A DNA stretch of 64,000 nt from Lingula anatina (GCF_001039355.2 NW_019775472.1:273641-337640), one strand, 5' to 3'. Positions 23,032 through 35,700 are shown, numbered from the stretch's first letter. Notes: a model not told the origin generated them from the letters alone. A program made the numbers and translations.

Positions 23032-24423
23032 CAATGATAGATTCAGTGGAAGAAAAAAATTCTCTTTATCCAAAACAATATGGCAGAACCAACACCTCCT
23101 CTCCCCCCACCCTCACCCCTAAAATAAGAAAAGAAAGACCTTTTCTTTTACTTGAAAGTGAAAACCCATCCCATGTTTTAAAAATCTGGTCACAAAATAG
23201 CATAAAAATCAAATGTGCTACTAACTTCCGCCAATGTGCCATTTTTCAAATCAGTGCTTATAAAAGCTAAATCTATAGAACAATATGTGGTTGGTTATTG
23301 CAGCTATTCATGCGAAAAATTATAATTTGGAATTTCGTGAGAGGCTGGCTGTGATGATACGTTTATATCACCGCTCAAATATCTCAACAGCAGTTCTGTA
23401 GTAAACAAGGGGGAGGTTCTTAAAATACGAGCCCTTGTCTCCCCTTTGATTAAACAACTTGAAGAATGGCATGGAGCATATTAGATCAAATTTTGACTCA
23501 GAGTGAACCTTCTAAAACCCTTTTCGACCAAAAGGGTGGTTCCGTCATCCCCCAACCCCACCCCCACCTCTATGAGCCTCAGGTTCAGGTTATTATCGTG
23601 TTGAAATACTCGACATGAGTATGTCAGCATGACCAACATACAAAAACAGTGAATGTTGAAGTTATAATAATCAAATATAAAATTAGTTGTTAAGGAGAAA
23701 AGGAAATGGAGAGGGACCAAACCATTACTTTTTCGTTATATATTTTACGACAGATAAAATAAACCGTTATGTTGTCTTTCGTCATTCCAGCGTTTTTTTT
23801 TAATTTCCCTTCTTTTTGAATCCTAAGCGAAACTGCTCAAAGTAGCGATATGTGGTATTTGCATTACTAGCACTTGTCCTTTCAGTGGATATATTTATCC
23901 AATATTAAACAGTGACGAGTTTCGTATATTATAAACACAGTATAATAAGTGCACATACCTTCTTGACAGTCGATGGAATTAAGCACGGCGCAGTGCAGCT
24001 TCACCTTGTTGCTGTATCATTGTCGCATCGGGACAGAGTTCAAGGCGTTTAACCTGGTCCCATCATCTTATCGAGCTGTGCCCGGGAGTTCGGCAAATGT
24101 CTAAAACAGATGTTAGGTTCGTGCACTCCCCATTATGGCTGACTATCTTTTTATTTAATTTAGTCGTGTCATACAAAGGAACGACCAAAGAGCAAAACTA
24201 CACTCTCATTATGAAGTGTTTTTGCTTTTTTTTTTCTTTTTCTAGGAAAATGTTTTTATTTTATTTTATTTTATTTTATTTTTTTTTATTTAAAAGAGTT
24301 TGGAAATGTTGACTTATTCATTTCACTATATTTTCTTCGAGACCAGTTCCATTTGCTGTCCGCCCCAAACAAAACAATGCCCATCATTTTTCTCATAAAA
24401 GAATAGAGAATGTGTTTGACTCA
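23032..24423. other. Intergenic DNA with a possible 5' exon of protein A
   Basis: A minus-strand donor GTCAAGAAG|GTATGTG ends a GC-richer patch at 23959-24090, which could be the non-coding first exon of protein A. A TTTTA microsatellite lies at 24256-24290. Nothing else seen. Confidence 0.3.
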
Positions 24424-24638
24424 GGGCGCATCCAGGGCAAGTTGATCTGTTCAAACTAACAGATCTGCGGATCAAATATAGCCGACCCACTTGAAAGCTT
24501 GCAGCATAATCCCCTGGTAGGCGCAGAATAGATTCCCAGCGGGATTACGCGGCAAGCTTATTAGTGAGCTGGCCATATTTGATCCGCGGATCTGTTATTC
24601 CGCGGATCAACTTTGATTTTGAATGCGGCCTTATGTAG
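24424..24638. mobile_element. Foldback element with GCGGATCAAATAT arms
   Basis: Left arm GGGCGCATCCAGGGCAAG, GTTGATCTG, AACAGATCTGCGGATCAAA; right arm the inverted equivalent ATTTGATCCGCGGATCTGTT, CGGATCAAC, GAATGCGGCC. The inner stem pairs AAGCTTGC with GCAAGCTT. Single copy in the window. Confidence 0.75.
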
Positions 24639-24961
24639 TCGACAATAAGTTGATTCAAACTCCACTTAGGTGAATAGGGTGGAAAATAAGACAACCTAGG
24701 AAAAATAGGCCTATAGGTATTTTGTTTAATCTGAATTGTAAGTAGAAGCACAAGAAATAAAGAAAACATTTTTGACTTTCACAATATCAGCAAGTCAAGC
24801 AGTCAATATTGAATTACATGTAGCTCAGTTATATCAGCATGCATAGGCCTATATCATGTATATGTTGAAATTTGATTAACAACATGCGAAAAACAGACTA
24901 GACATAATGTTTGTATTTGCACGGACATACCCATGGGGTATATAGGCCTATATATATAAAT

Positions 24962-25019
24962 TCTGTTTTCTGCCCTACAGCTGTTTCGGCCTGAAGGCCC
25001 CATCAGGGGCGAAAACAGA
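24962..25019 (-). ncRNA. Hammerhead-ribozyme-like motif
   Basis: Read on the minus strand: GCCC-CTGATG-G-GGCC-TTCA-GGCC-GAAA-CAGCTG-TA-GGGC. This gives the hammerhead core CUGAUG and GAAA, a four-pair stem II with UUCA loop, a minimal self-complementary stem III (ACAGCUGU) and a predicted cut after GUA. Stem I pairs GCCC with GGGC and extends through TCTGTTTTC/GAAAACAGA. Position 9, normally A, reads G, which should weaken cleavage. Minimal hammerheads with tiny stem III are known from Penelope-like retroelements, and a minus-strand Penelope-like fragment lies ~1 kb away. Confidence 0.7.
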
Positions 25020-25765
25020 TCTAATAAAAATACAGAAAGTGGACAGTTGCTACAAACGGATAGATCTAATGCGATATGTCGCGTCAATTTGCGAGTGACG
25101 TTTGCGCTATGTACATCATGTGCACTGGTAACAAAGGAATGCGGCTATATTATGTAATAAATGAATGTGATTTTATAACATAATAAATACAGAAATATCT
25201 TCGGAATATCAGAAGTTGCAAGAGCAAAGATTTAGCAGGTATTTTCTAGAATGTCTGCATTTACTGATGAGTTCTGTTTTAGAGTTCAGGATTTTGTGTT
25301 TTTCCGTCGTAATAATGTAAAATTTCCCCCATATGCATAGCTGGCATCGTTTAGTTGTATTTATATTTGAGTATGGTCGTGCTTTCCTTAATAGTGTCCC
25401 TTTCAGCCAATAATTAATTTTTGTGTCCTTAAAAGTTCAAATATAGTTGCTTAATGAGGGTTGGTGTCCTTTGACTAGGCAGCTGAAAGTCTTGTGGTTA
25501 TTATATCTATACTTAAATTCACATTCAGAGATGCCAATATATTCCTTTGTTTAATTTTCTGTTGCCACTGTTGCATTATAAATTACATTTTTTTCTAGAC
25601 ATTTGCCATTCATTTGGGCATTCACTTTTTATACTACAGTTTCAAGTTAATACTTCTGATACAATGTCAGTAGTCGTACTGTTATTGATTAAACTGTTGT
25701 TCTTAGCTTTAATGATTTGGGCAATTTTGTCCATACAGCTATAGCTGATTTTAATGTGTTTTTGT

Positions 25766-26475
25766 TTAACATCTTGCACAACAAAGAACCTGCTGGGAAA
25801 TGAGATTTAACAAGCTGTAAAAAGGCTTTACCAACATTGGTCTGTACAATTCCACTAAATGGCGGATTGAACCATCAGATATTTTTTCTTGTTTTCGCAG
25901 TAACGTTTGTATAGTGGAGTGCGTGGTGGAAACCAGTTGACTCGAGTGCGCCTTGGTACTTTCTATTTGCTGCCCCTCGAAGATATTTACGAATTTAGAT
26001 GCGAAAGCAAATGCATCGTTGAATAGCTTTTGAGTTATTTCGAACGTCAGAAACGTGCAGTTTTCCTTATTTGTTAGTCCTTTGAACAAGTTTATAGCCG
26101 AAACGGTGTCCTTTTATTGGTTAACTCTCGTTTTTATCGGCAGTTCTTTGTTAATTCTGTTCAGTGTTTTGTTACTAATTTCCCCGATGTTGCTTCTGGC
26201 CAGGTTTATTAGTCTGCATTGGACGTTGTTGGAAATTGTCTTTGTGGTCTTTGACCGTAATCAAAGCTTCATTCTCACCTCGGTTTTCAATGCGGTTGTC
26301 TAATTCCGGTTTGCTTGCAATGAGTTTAGCTTCGTTGTTGATCTTATTTTTTAGTTTCATCAGGTGCTCTGCCTTTAAGTACAATAATAATAAAAGCTTC
26401 ATTCTCACCTTGGATCTCAATACTTTCGTCTAACTCCAGTTTGCTTGCAATGAGTTTAGTTGTTAAATACAGCAG
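25766..26475 (-). pseudogene. Penelope-like reverse transcriptase, N-terminal half, decayed
   Basis: Minus-strand translation gives KINNEAKLIASKPELD, ENEALITVKDHKDNF, INLFKGLTNKENCTF then LTFEITQKLFNDAFAFASKF. These follow the order of conserved blocks in Penelope-like reverse transcriptases (EAFITLKDHKPNF; then the FDI block). Stops and frame changes separate the blocks, so it is inactive. A ~70-bp piece is tandemly repeated (about 26262-26332 and 26392-26460), and the part below 25990 is an inverted copy of 26945-27150. Assignment rests on motif recall. Confidence 0.65.
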
Positions 26476-26579
26476 GGCACTTGACGAAACTTAAAATAAA
26501 TTGGAAGACGAGGAGGAAAAACTAACTGTGACACCAGCCAAAACCACTGCTTTTCCACAAACAACGGTTAAAAAGAATG

Positions 26580-27150
26580 ATTCGGATTTGTTCGACATCA
26601 CAAGGGGATCGTAGGACGGTGCTGATGCGAACTTGTTGGGCTGATTTTAGTCGACAAGATCAAGGAGTTTATAGGCCTCACCATCCTTAGGAATCACTCA
26701 ATGTCACACGTCAGCAACATAGCCAAAGGTTTTATCTCTACCAAGAAACAAATTGGATTAAAGGTCACAACCAACATCTCACACAACTCCGTTAACTTCT
26801 TAGACGTGCCATTTAACCTAAAAGACGGATCCTTTGGATCATACAAAAAAACCTAACGCCGTTATACTGTATGTGCACCGCAAATCAAGCCACCCTGCTA
26901 TCCGAACTCAATAAACACAAGAATATCCACAATTTCCAGCGATGAAAACATGTTTGAAGCAGCAAATAGAAAGTACCAAGACGCACTCGAGCCATCTGTT
27001 TCAACAACAAATTTCACTACACAAACGTTACTACGAAATCAAGAAAAAACTCGCAAATAAATATCTTATGGTTCAATCCCTAGAAATGCAATGTTGGTAA
27101 AGCCTTTCTTTCAGCTTATTAAATCTCATTTCCCAGCAGATTTTCGTTGC
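26580..27150 (+). pseudogene. Penelope-like reverse transcriptase, C-terminal half, decayed
   Basis: Plus-strand translation gives DKIKEFIGL, KQIGLKVTTN, then NSVNFLDVPFNLKDGS, and in shifted frames INTRISTISSDENMFEAANR and KYQDAL. In Penelope-like elements NFLDVTFNL and INKRIS-SSDE-F blocks follow the catalytic site in this order. At least one stop and two frame changes are visible, and the catalytic YRDD region is missing. It is oriented opposite to the N-terminal half on its left; the last ~200 bp match 25790-25995 inverted. Confidence 0.65.
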
Positions 27151-27199
27151 ACAAGACTGATAAATGAAAATAATGACTAAAATTTTGTTTTAATAACTT

Positions 27200-29200
27200 A
27201 AGGACAGTGAGTCCTGTATCCTGGTGGTAAGATTTCGATACATTGTAGGTACATCAGTCTTGGCATAATTCTATAAAACTTTGCGAACCATTCCGTGTGA
27301 CACGATAATCTGTCTGGCAATGTCTGTCTTTTTCACGCCATTCTGGCACAGATAAACAATATTAGCTAATTTTAGCCTAGCTCATTTTACGCACTGCAAA
27401 ACCGACCGCTTGCACGCAAGATTTCAATTTCATCTATGCAGTAGTTGACGACATATGGGTATGTTTGGTTAGAACCATGCTTCGCCAAAGTCAAGCTCTG
27501 ACCGGACATATTACGCAGCAGTGTTACAGCCATGGTAGTCAGTTAATTGGTAGCGACACACTTTTCCATTCACATATCTCATATGAGATCTAAGCATTTT
27601 GAAAAAGAGAATGCATTTTACCTAGGCATACCTTCAAAAGTAAAACTTGCATATTAAATGTCAAGTCTGTATAAGGCCCGTTCAATAAAATTAAGAAGAG
27701 GACAATCTTTTAGTTAAAGGTGAACTAGTACTGGATTAATGTTGACTATGAAAAATGTTCGGTTTTTAGAAGTAAAAGTAAAGTTCTTGTATACCGCACT
27801 CAACATGCATCTCAGTACGGTTTACATTAGACGCTTTTTTTCCTGGGGAGGTTACATCCCAGCTGCCTTTTGAGACGCTGAAAGCTATTAAGCTTTCACT
27901 GCCAAACGAAGTGCCTTTCCCCTGCTTCAACCCCTAAGTGCTGAGTGTCAAACGGGAAGACAGCAGTTACCAATTATGAAGTATTGGTGTGTCCCCGAAA
28001 CGGGTCGAGCCCACACCTTCCTGCTTTGATCCGGAGGCGGACGGATATTTCGGTTTACACCAATTAACAACTGAAGTTCTTTGGGGAAACGATTTGCTGT
28101 TCGGACCGTACATGTAAAATGTAATAGTGGGATACAACGCAAACGTGTAGATCTTAAAATATATAAAGGGGGACATTCTATCCACTCGCACGCCATTGTT
28201 TTTCCTTGGTAGGCATCAATTTTCTTTGACCGAGGTTTGCAGGCAAACTCTGTAATTATCTTTTTTTCAATGAATTCATTCCACTATGTACGTAATACAT
28301 AGAATCTTCATCTTCAGACTCGCATAATTAGGCTACGGGTGCTTTTAAATGACATGTTGTAAACATAGGAAGTATTGAAAATTATTTATAACATTCCTAA
28401 TCCATTGGTTTCAAGCTCACTTGGACTTTTGGGGGAAGTATTACCATACCATTTCATATTATTTCAATTATTAAATTATATTATCAAGACGTGATTGAAC
28501 TAGGAACAATTCTTCCGTCGTATTCCTTGTATTCTTTGTAATCAAAACGTTTAAAGTTATAACACGAATGTGAATGATGTCAAGTTGAATATGCTGTGGA
28601 TTTAGCAAATGAAAAATAACTCTAGACCATGATAGTGTTTCCCTGTGGCATTTTCCCCATGTAAGATATTTAAAACCCAATTCACAGTCCGTTAAACGGT
28701 TTGCCTGAATTCTGAAATGGATATGTAACGGGAATCATGAATAGCCCACCATTGGATCAAGTACATGTAGCTGAAATCAGTGAAACGGTTTGAATAGACG
28801 AATTGATCACTTCAGGCAAGCAATTCCAAGAGTGTCAATTTGATAATAGCATGTTTTATTCGTGTTTTTAGACGATCGAGCGTAAAAAGCGTTTTTGATT
28901 GGAACACTCCGATTGAAACCATTTCAATAAAAAACAATAACGCACTGTTATTTTATTCTATGCAGGGGAAGAATCGTGTTCATAGCTCATTTTTATGCAC
29001 TGTGTTTGGCATGGCGTTAGAACAAACACTGCACTCAAGAATATCACACTTTCTAGCCTGACAACGATCCAATTTGCAGTTTCAAGATACAAACTATACA
29101 AGTATACTTTTTTGAACGATGATATAGGTAGTTTGATTCGTCAGCTTTGTATTAAGAAGTGTTTTTGAGCAATATGACCATTTCTTCTGAATGAGGACAC
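27200..29200. other. Intergenic DNA, no gene supported
   Basis: Two overlapping minus-strand ORFs near 27950-28196 lie in a GC-richer patch (27780-28200) that may be an unidentified dispersed repeat; only one copy is in the window. Otherwise nothing seen. Confidence 0.3.
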
Positions 29201-29210
29201 ATTCATGAGA

Positions 29211-29275
29211 CAGCGAGAGGGGGAGAGGGGGGGAGAGGGAGAGAGAGGGATAGAAAGATTGAGAGAGAGAGAGAT
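29211..29275. repeat. GA-rich microsatellite
   Basis: GAGAGGGGGAGAGG-type purine tract followed by GAGAGAGA. A CA-CG-GA compound tract at 30003-30038 lies inside intron 2 of the neuropeptide-type gene. Confidence 0.85.
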
Positions 29276-29747
29276 GTTGTCACACAAGCTGTATTTTTTG
29301 CTTCATGATGTAAGGGGGAATGCAAAATAACAAGTTTGATTTTTTAATTCTGCATGTGACTTTGCCCAAATGCTAAGTTTATTTGGAGAGCAGTGAAATC
29401 AGAACTGATTGTCAATATCATAGAAAAAAACAACTTGAAGATTGACAACTGTGAAATATATTTTTGAATCCACTGAATAATTTTCGCTTTCGCGTGTTAT
29501 AAAGGGAACGCAGCTGTTTCGGAAACAAAGAATCAGTTAAAGCTGAGAATTTGAAATAGAACAAACAAGTCATTTATTTTCCGAAGGTTCATTTAGTGGC
29601 CACGGCGTCGACCTCAACAGACCTAGGCTATTGCCGTTTTATATACATCTATATGACATAAAGTACAGTACAGTCAACTGGCACAATTATGTAACACTGG
29701 GTTTATTGCATCTCAGTTCTATGTATGGTACATTACGAGAACCAAGT

Positions 29748-29753
29748 TTTATT
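29748..29753 (-). terminator. Poly(A) signal of the neuropeptide-type gene
   Basis: AATAAA on the minus strand, 66 bases past the stop codon; a second AATAAA lies at 29707-29702. Confidence 0.55.
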
Positions 29754-29818
29754 AAAGCAAACCCGCTAATGTTATTCAGACTCCAAGTATTTCTACATTA
29801 ATCCCATTACTGGATTGT

Positions 29819-32800
29819 CTATTTTCCGATACGCAGATTGCCCATACTTAAGCCGCCTCTTCCTTTGTTTGGCTTGAGGTTAGAGAGCATCTGTGCAAGC
29901 TGGGACAACGACACATCCTGGCGTTTTGTAATACCTAGAAAACAATCGAACAAAATTGGTATATATTTTTCATTAATAAATTGATACCCAATGTTAATTA
30001 AGCACACACGCGCGCGCGCGCGCGCGAGAGAGAGAGAGTTATTAAATAGAGATCCAAGCAAGTTGGATTGAAACACCCAAAATTAAGTACCCGATGTGGT
30101 GTTAAATTTAAATTCTTAGTGCAGAGAAGTAAAATGCGGTAGTGCCCCGTGTGATAGTAAAACAAAAGAGTAAAGAAAGCAGATTGGCAGAAGAGCAGAG
30201 GGAGACAGATAAACTAAGAGAGACAGGGAGAGAGAGAGTAGACCACATACCTGCGTATTTGTTTATTTTGATATATTGGGAATCCAAAGCAGGTTCAAGG
30301 AAACTGTCTGTCTGATATCTATGGCGTCTCTTGCTGGGCATGCTGGCGAGTGCTTTGATTTTCATTGCATTAAGGTAAGAGTCCAAGATGTCTTCCTCAT
30401 TTCTAGTGAGTTCCGTGGAGTCGGTTTCATGGCGGGTCACCAGGTGATAGCCTTGAAGACCAGAGTTTGTACCGTCAGCATTTTCCGTGCCATCCCCTTC
30501 ACTGATTAAGACTGAAATAGAAAAAATGGTCAACATTAATAATAATATTTATTTTGCACAGCTGCGACATAGAGTTGGTACCATGTGATAAGTCAGTTGA
30601 TTATAAACACCACTTAAAAATGAAGAATTTATAAAATATGACATGTTTATCAAGTATAAACTATTTACATGAAATTTATCAATGATTTTACCATGTGTGA
30701 CGAGAACACGATCTCCAGTTCGTCAGTTCGTCGATATTAAATATGATTTACCAAAGATTCTATTTTCTGTATAACATTAATGAGGAACTTGATTTGGAAC
30801 AAGTCTGAAAACTGCTTGAACATTTGTTATTCTAAAATCAGCCAATGGCGTATTTAAAAACAACAAAGTGGCAAAGAAGTGGTAAATGGAGCAGTGGAAG
30901 ATGATGCTTAACAACGAATAAATAACGACCAAACAAGTTTTAGACAGAAAAAATGAAAATAATGATCTCATTAATCTGTATACATACATGCCTCTATTAA
31001 AAACACAGAAGCAAAACACCAAACCCAATTTTAAGTTTTTTGTCAATGGCGAAAATAGAAACTCTCTTACGAAATGCTATTTTGCCAAATTAAAGGGAAA
31101 AAAACGTCATCGTCAATTATGTAATAAAGGAAACAGCTTTTTACAATCAGTAATTATATAGTAAATTGATATCATTAAGACACCGGTTTCATTATTTTAA
31201 GACTGCTGTTTTAGTTTTTTCCAAGAAAGGCATAAATTGCTAGTGTGGAAAGCCATATCACATCCTGTGCACGTCACCAGTGGAAGGGCATTAAAATGTT
31301 ATTTTTGTAAATGGGCCGCCATGGACATAAAATAATGTTAAGGGTATTGTAAGCCTTTATAATCACCCAGATACCGAAAATGAGTTTTTTTCCTGTTTCT
31401 AATTATTCAATAAGTCATCTACTTTTGGTTTCGGAGTGCTAGAATGTGTCATTATTTTGGCGCTAAAATGGTGTTCTTGGGTGCCCAGGTTAAGGAGAAA
31501 TTTGAGAAACCGATTTTTCCATTTTTACCCCAAAATCGCAATTATGATGTCACCCGTAAGATGACATGAATATTTACTCACTAAACACTGAATATTTATC
31601 TGCTATCCAAAGGAATGTATTTAAGGCAGTAAACAAGGAATTTTTGGCAAAGGCTAACAGTATCCTTAAGATATCATTCGGTGCCATTCAAAACTTGTTT
31701 AGATTAGCTCTTGGCTTGTTCGAGGGGAGAACGCCAATTTTCTCTTTGAGATGCACAATTATGCCATATTCTGATTTTAAGCTTGCAATTGTATAGAATA
31801 TTGAAGGTTGTAAAACAATAATGGTATTGTCAAGGTGGAAAAAAATTAAAGGTATCGACAAACTTTCTTATTATTCGTACAACTTGTCCAAATCGATACT
31901 TCGGCACAATTTTATAAGGCCGGAGAAAGAGAGGGAAAGGAAGAATGGAGGGGGGGGAATAAGTCAGTATCACTAAAATTGTGATAAAACAGATATGTTC
32001 ATCATTGACAACAGACACGTATTTCTCCACAGGCTTTATCTGGACAAACAAGACACTCCTTACTGAGCCACAAAGTGCATGAATCCGTTCTTTTCCTGTC
32101 TCGCAATACATAATTTATTCCAACTCGCAGTAGGAAAAACGTGATGCTGTTGCAATAGTTGGAGGTTATCCAAGAAATCAAGAAGTTATTATCATTATCC
32201 TGAACTTGTGAAATCGAAACAAGCGCACATAATTGCCCTATAATCACTGGCCTCATGACAACTTCCACCCTCTTGCAGTTATCAGAGTAGAACTTGTGAA
32301 TATCGTTTACGAACAAACTACACCCCAAAGTTGTGTTCCGCTCTACGGAAAACTAAATGTGAAATGTATGCTTATTTTACGCAACCAACCTCGAATCGGT
32401 GCTATTTTGATATACCAACGTATAGCTCGAGTCATAATAGATATGGTTATTTCTGTTAGCGTCTTATTTCTTTTAACACCAGACCTTAATTGTACCATAA
32501 CTGTTACTTAAATGCTTGGAAGTCGGGATCACCAACCAAGTGTCCAAGAGGCATGGGTTCGAATCAATTACTCTAAATTATTTTTCGTTAACTTTTCAGA
32601 AAAATATTTACGAAAGTACATGCTCAATGCACGAAAAAATGTTTGTGCGCATCAGTCGCTGACAGCGCTGCTTGTTGATTAATATCTACACATTGCGTCC
32701 AACTCTTGCTCTCTAATGATTGAAATAAAGGCGTTTCGCTCATGCATCATCCACCGTTTCAGCACAAACGGCCAAAATGTTAAAAAAAGAACCACCAGCC

Positions 32801-33086
32801 AGCAAAAATATCAACCGCAGTTTTATTTTACAAACAGCTTAACCACTGCAACTGGCGACAGAATACCCAAAATATGAACAATATTTGTTGAAAGAAAAGG
32901 ACGATTCTTTACTCGTCACTTACCATAGTCATCTTCTGGGTTCGTTGTTAAGGAATTTTCGCCTGTGTCCAAGAGCCGACTGTTGTCCTCAGAGTAGGTA
33001 GACGGGTACGGTGCCGCGTGCAGTGTCGTACTGAGAAGAAGAATCCCAACACACATTCGGGTAGCACAATGTAAACACGTTGCCAT
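29819..33086 (-). CDS. Neuropeptide/peptide-hormone precursor with amidation signal, family undetermined
   Basis: Three coding exons, 33086-32924, 30511-30251 and 29934-29819, joined by two phase-1 GT-AG introns, predict 179 residues. Seen: signal peptide 1-24 (MATCLHCATRMCVGILLLST then TLHA), acidic propeptide, basic site SKRRHR at 114-119, then KR at 145-146 followed by a 31-residue peptide starting QDVSLSQLAQML and ending GNLRI-GK-stop. Gly178 would give a C-terminal amide after Lys179 is trimmed, and Gln147 could cyclise. The peptide has no cysteine. A precursor ending directly in GK after a dibasic-flanked ~30-40-mer resembles the CRH/urocortin layout, and SLSxxLxxxL is loosely like that family; a PDF-type match (SxLxxxLxxL) is equally weak. 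An acceptor at 33123 (GCTTCAG|GTACTG) implies an upstream UTR exon. Gene structure is solid; the family call is open. Confidence 0.8.
30512..32923. other. Intron 1 of the neuropeptide-type gene
   Basis: 2.4 kb, AT-rich. ORFs of up to 108 codons on both strands lack recognisable motifs. No transposon structure seen. Confidence 0.6.
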
Positions 33087-33129
33087 CTTTAAATACCTTT
33101 CTCTGCCAAAAGTAAACAGTACCTGAAGC

Positions 33130-34520
33130 ATGAAGAAAACGAGGGAGATTACTACTTGATTAAAGTATAAATCACCGGGCGCTGCTGGTTTGGCTACGTC
33201 ACACTTAGTTCTGTATGGCTAAGGCGTAGAGGTGATCAATGGAAGAAATGATGTGCGAATAACGGAGGGTTCTAATGATCTCCAGTTATATACTGCTAAA
33301 TTTATCTCATTTTAGCAACATCTAGAAGATTAATTAACTAGTTAGGCATCTCCCGTTTTACCACGAATAAACACTTGCGCACGCACGCGCTTATCTACGT
33401 GTTCACATAACATTGGATGCTGCTCAGGAACTGCTATTCTGAAGAGCTTTTATGTCTGAGTAACAGAATTATTGAATCTATGTGACTTTTCTCATTGTCC
33501 TATACATACATTTGTTCAATGGGATAAAAAAACTGTTACTTATAGAACATGCATTTATGTATAAACATATAAGTATAATTTGAATATAGCATGGTTCATT
33601 TTTTAACCAAAGCTTTTACAATTTTATTCATTTTCAATACTTCTCTGTCGTATATTCTTACCTGAACACATTCTAGAATGATTTTATTACATATATTATA
33701 ACGGTTTTATTATGTGATTTTACTTTGGGAATTTTGCGTGCGATTTTATGTACGTATTCTTTTAGGTCTTTCATCCTGAGTTGGGAATAAATAAATAAGT
33801 AATAAATAAATAAATAATCGCTTTGACGGTTCAACTAAACATTAAATGTTAACTGTTACATAGGTGGTGTTCATGCAGTCATTTGCTCGTTAAGTTACAA
33901 CATTCAGAGATTTTTGAAGTGTAATGGGGCATTCTTTAACAGGCAAAAATCTCAGCGAATACGATTTTATGCTGGTTATTATCAAAAAGGAGAATGGCGA
34001 GTCTAAAAAATAAAATGATAAAAACATGAAGTAAAAAACATCGTGACACAAAAGCTTTGGTGTAATCGAATTGTTTGGCTTCTTAGGGACTGATAGTCTA
34101 GCATGTGGCAGACACCCCCATATCATGATATATTGGAAACTAAAATCATCACACTTGATTGAACGCATGCTTAGGTGTCAATTCTCAGAAAGTCTGCTCA
34201 AAAGAAGACTGGAATTTGAATATTCTTTAGTTCAACATGTGTACACAACTTCGGGGAAAAACGTTATAACCGTTATAAACGTAGCACACATTTCCTTAAG
34301 CTTTTCGTCATTTTAATGCGTCCTAAAAGTTTGCTTATTTTGTTTATTTATCTAATGGCCTAAGAAGCTACAGCGTGTACACATTCCAATGTGTTTGAAA
34401 GCTTGCAGTGCATGAAGTCAAGAGATGCAATGTGGTGTTTTTGTCTTCACGAAACATTTTGCTTTTCTAACTGCAAAAAGCCAACTTCTATCCAAACTGC
34501 GTAATCCGATCTTTAACATG
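33130..34520. other. Upstream of the neuropeptide-type gene, no gene seen
   Basis: Probable promoter or 5' intron sequence. Contains an AAAT microsatellite at 33787-33820 and nothing else I can support. Confidence 0.35.
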
Positions 34521-34527
34521 TCTAGGA

Positions 34528-34800
34528 ATGGGTTCCCATGCCTAGATCGATCCAATAGGATCGGTCTAACTCCATGGGGATTCACGCTAAATTGCTATCA
34601 ACTTAAGCTTCTATCACGCCTACAGAATCAGCTAGGGGGTAATTAACTTTTGTGCACGCTCGGCCTCCGGTAGTTAATTACCCCCTTACAGCTTTAGTAG
34701 GCGTGACATTTAAGCCGCTTACGTTGATAGCAATTTAGTGAGAATCCTCTTGGAGATTGATCGATCCAAGGTTAGTACGATAATCTCTGGGAATGGTCTC
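34528..34800. mobile_element. GATCGA-family hairpin MITE
   Basis: Left end TGGGTTCCCATGCCTAGAT, then GATCGATCC, CTAAATTGCTATCAACTTAA, CACGCCTAC and AGCTAGGGGGTAATTAA; right half inverted: TTAATTACCCCC, TAGGCGTGAC, GTTGATAGCAATTTAG, GATCGATCC. Close to the hairpin at 22561-22811 at the left end; the right terminus is eroded. Confidence 0.75.
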
Positions 34801-35084
34801 TAGGAATGGGATATTGGAAATGATCCTTATTTACTCAATTGCAACACATTCAGCAGCCAAAAAGCTTGTCCTTTCTATATGCTCAGTGTAAAATTTATCA
34901 CCTTTTAAAAATCAAAATGAAAACACCAAGACAAACCAGTTATGTTTCCCTCTCTCTTCTTCGCTTTCCTGTGTGTGGAAAATGCCCACGATATTAAATA
35001 TGAGTTGCCATTACGCCTTCTGCTAAGTGACCATTACCAGTCTCGCGTGATGAAACGAGAATTTTGGCGTTTGGCGTACACTAA

Positions 35085-35250
35085 CAGGGGCGTAACCAGA
35101 CCTTTTAAAATTGTACGCACAGATTTTGAAAATTCCCAGGTACGATTATATTCCGTGAAAATTACACTAGATTTTTAGAGAATAATATCATGGTTGGCTC
35201 AAAAAATTGTACGCACAGTGCATCCGTGCGTATGCCTGGTTACGCCCCTG
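35085..35250. mobile_element. CAGGGGCGTAACCAG MITE with 5-bp target duplication
   Basis: 166 bp with perfect 15-bp inverted ends CAGGGGCGTAACCAG, flanked by ACTAA on both sides (35080-35084, 35251-35255). TTGTACGCACAG occurs internally twice. TIRs beginning CAGGGGCGTA are typical of hAT-like elements; a 5-bp duplication is unusual for hAT (normally 8) but reported for a hAT5 clade. Superfamily is inference. Confidence 0.85.
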
Positions 35251-35700
35251 ACTAATATCTATGACTATTAAAAATCCTAGCAAAAATAATAGCTGCCTTT
35301 GTCTGATGATCTAAATTCTCTGTTGAACCCAATCCCCCCTTCTTTTTTAAATTTGGTTTGTTGTTGGACTCAACTCTGATTTTATACTGCTGAATTCTGT
35401 AAGGCTTACATCGCGCAACCGTCTTAAGCCACATTATTCAATTTCAACTTCATATAATATTGGTATATAACATTCGTACGCACAAAATATTCGGTCGAAA
35501 TCTGTTTGTAGAAGGTCGTTGATTTTTAATCATCCACAGTGTAGGAGGAGACTGAATCTGAACAGAGTTGCCAAACTCACCCGGATTACCCAGGATTTTT
35601 TTGGCTTTGAGACGGGGTCACAACCAGTTCTATGCGAAACATTTTCTGTACATGGCAGCAAGGGTTTCGTGTTAATCTGCCTGTTGGTAGATTCTGTTAA

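Noticed and set aside
30108-30250. Extension of the neuropeptide-gene ORF past 30251
   Set aside because: It reads through the donor GCAG|GTATGTG into intron; the spliced frame to 29934 is far better.
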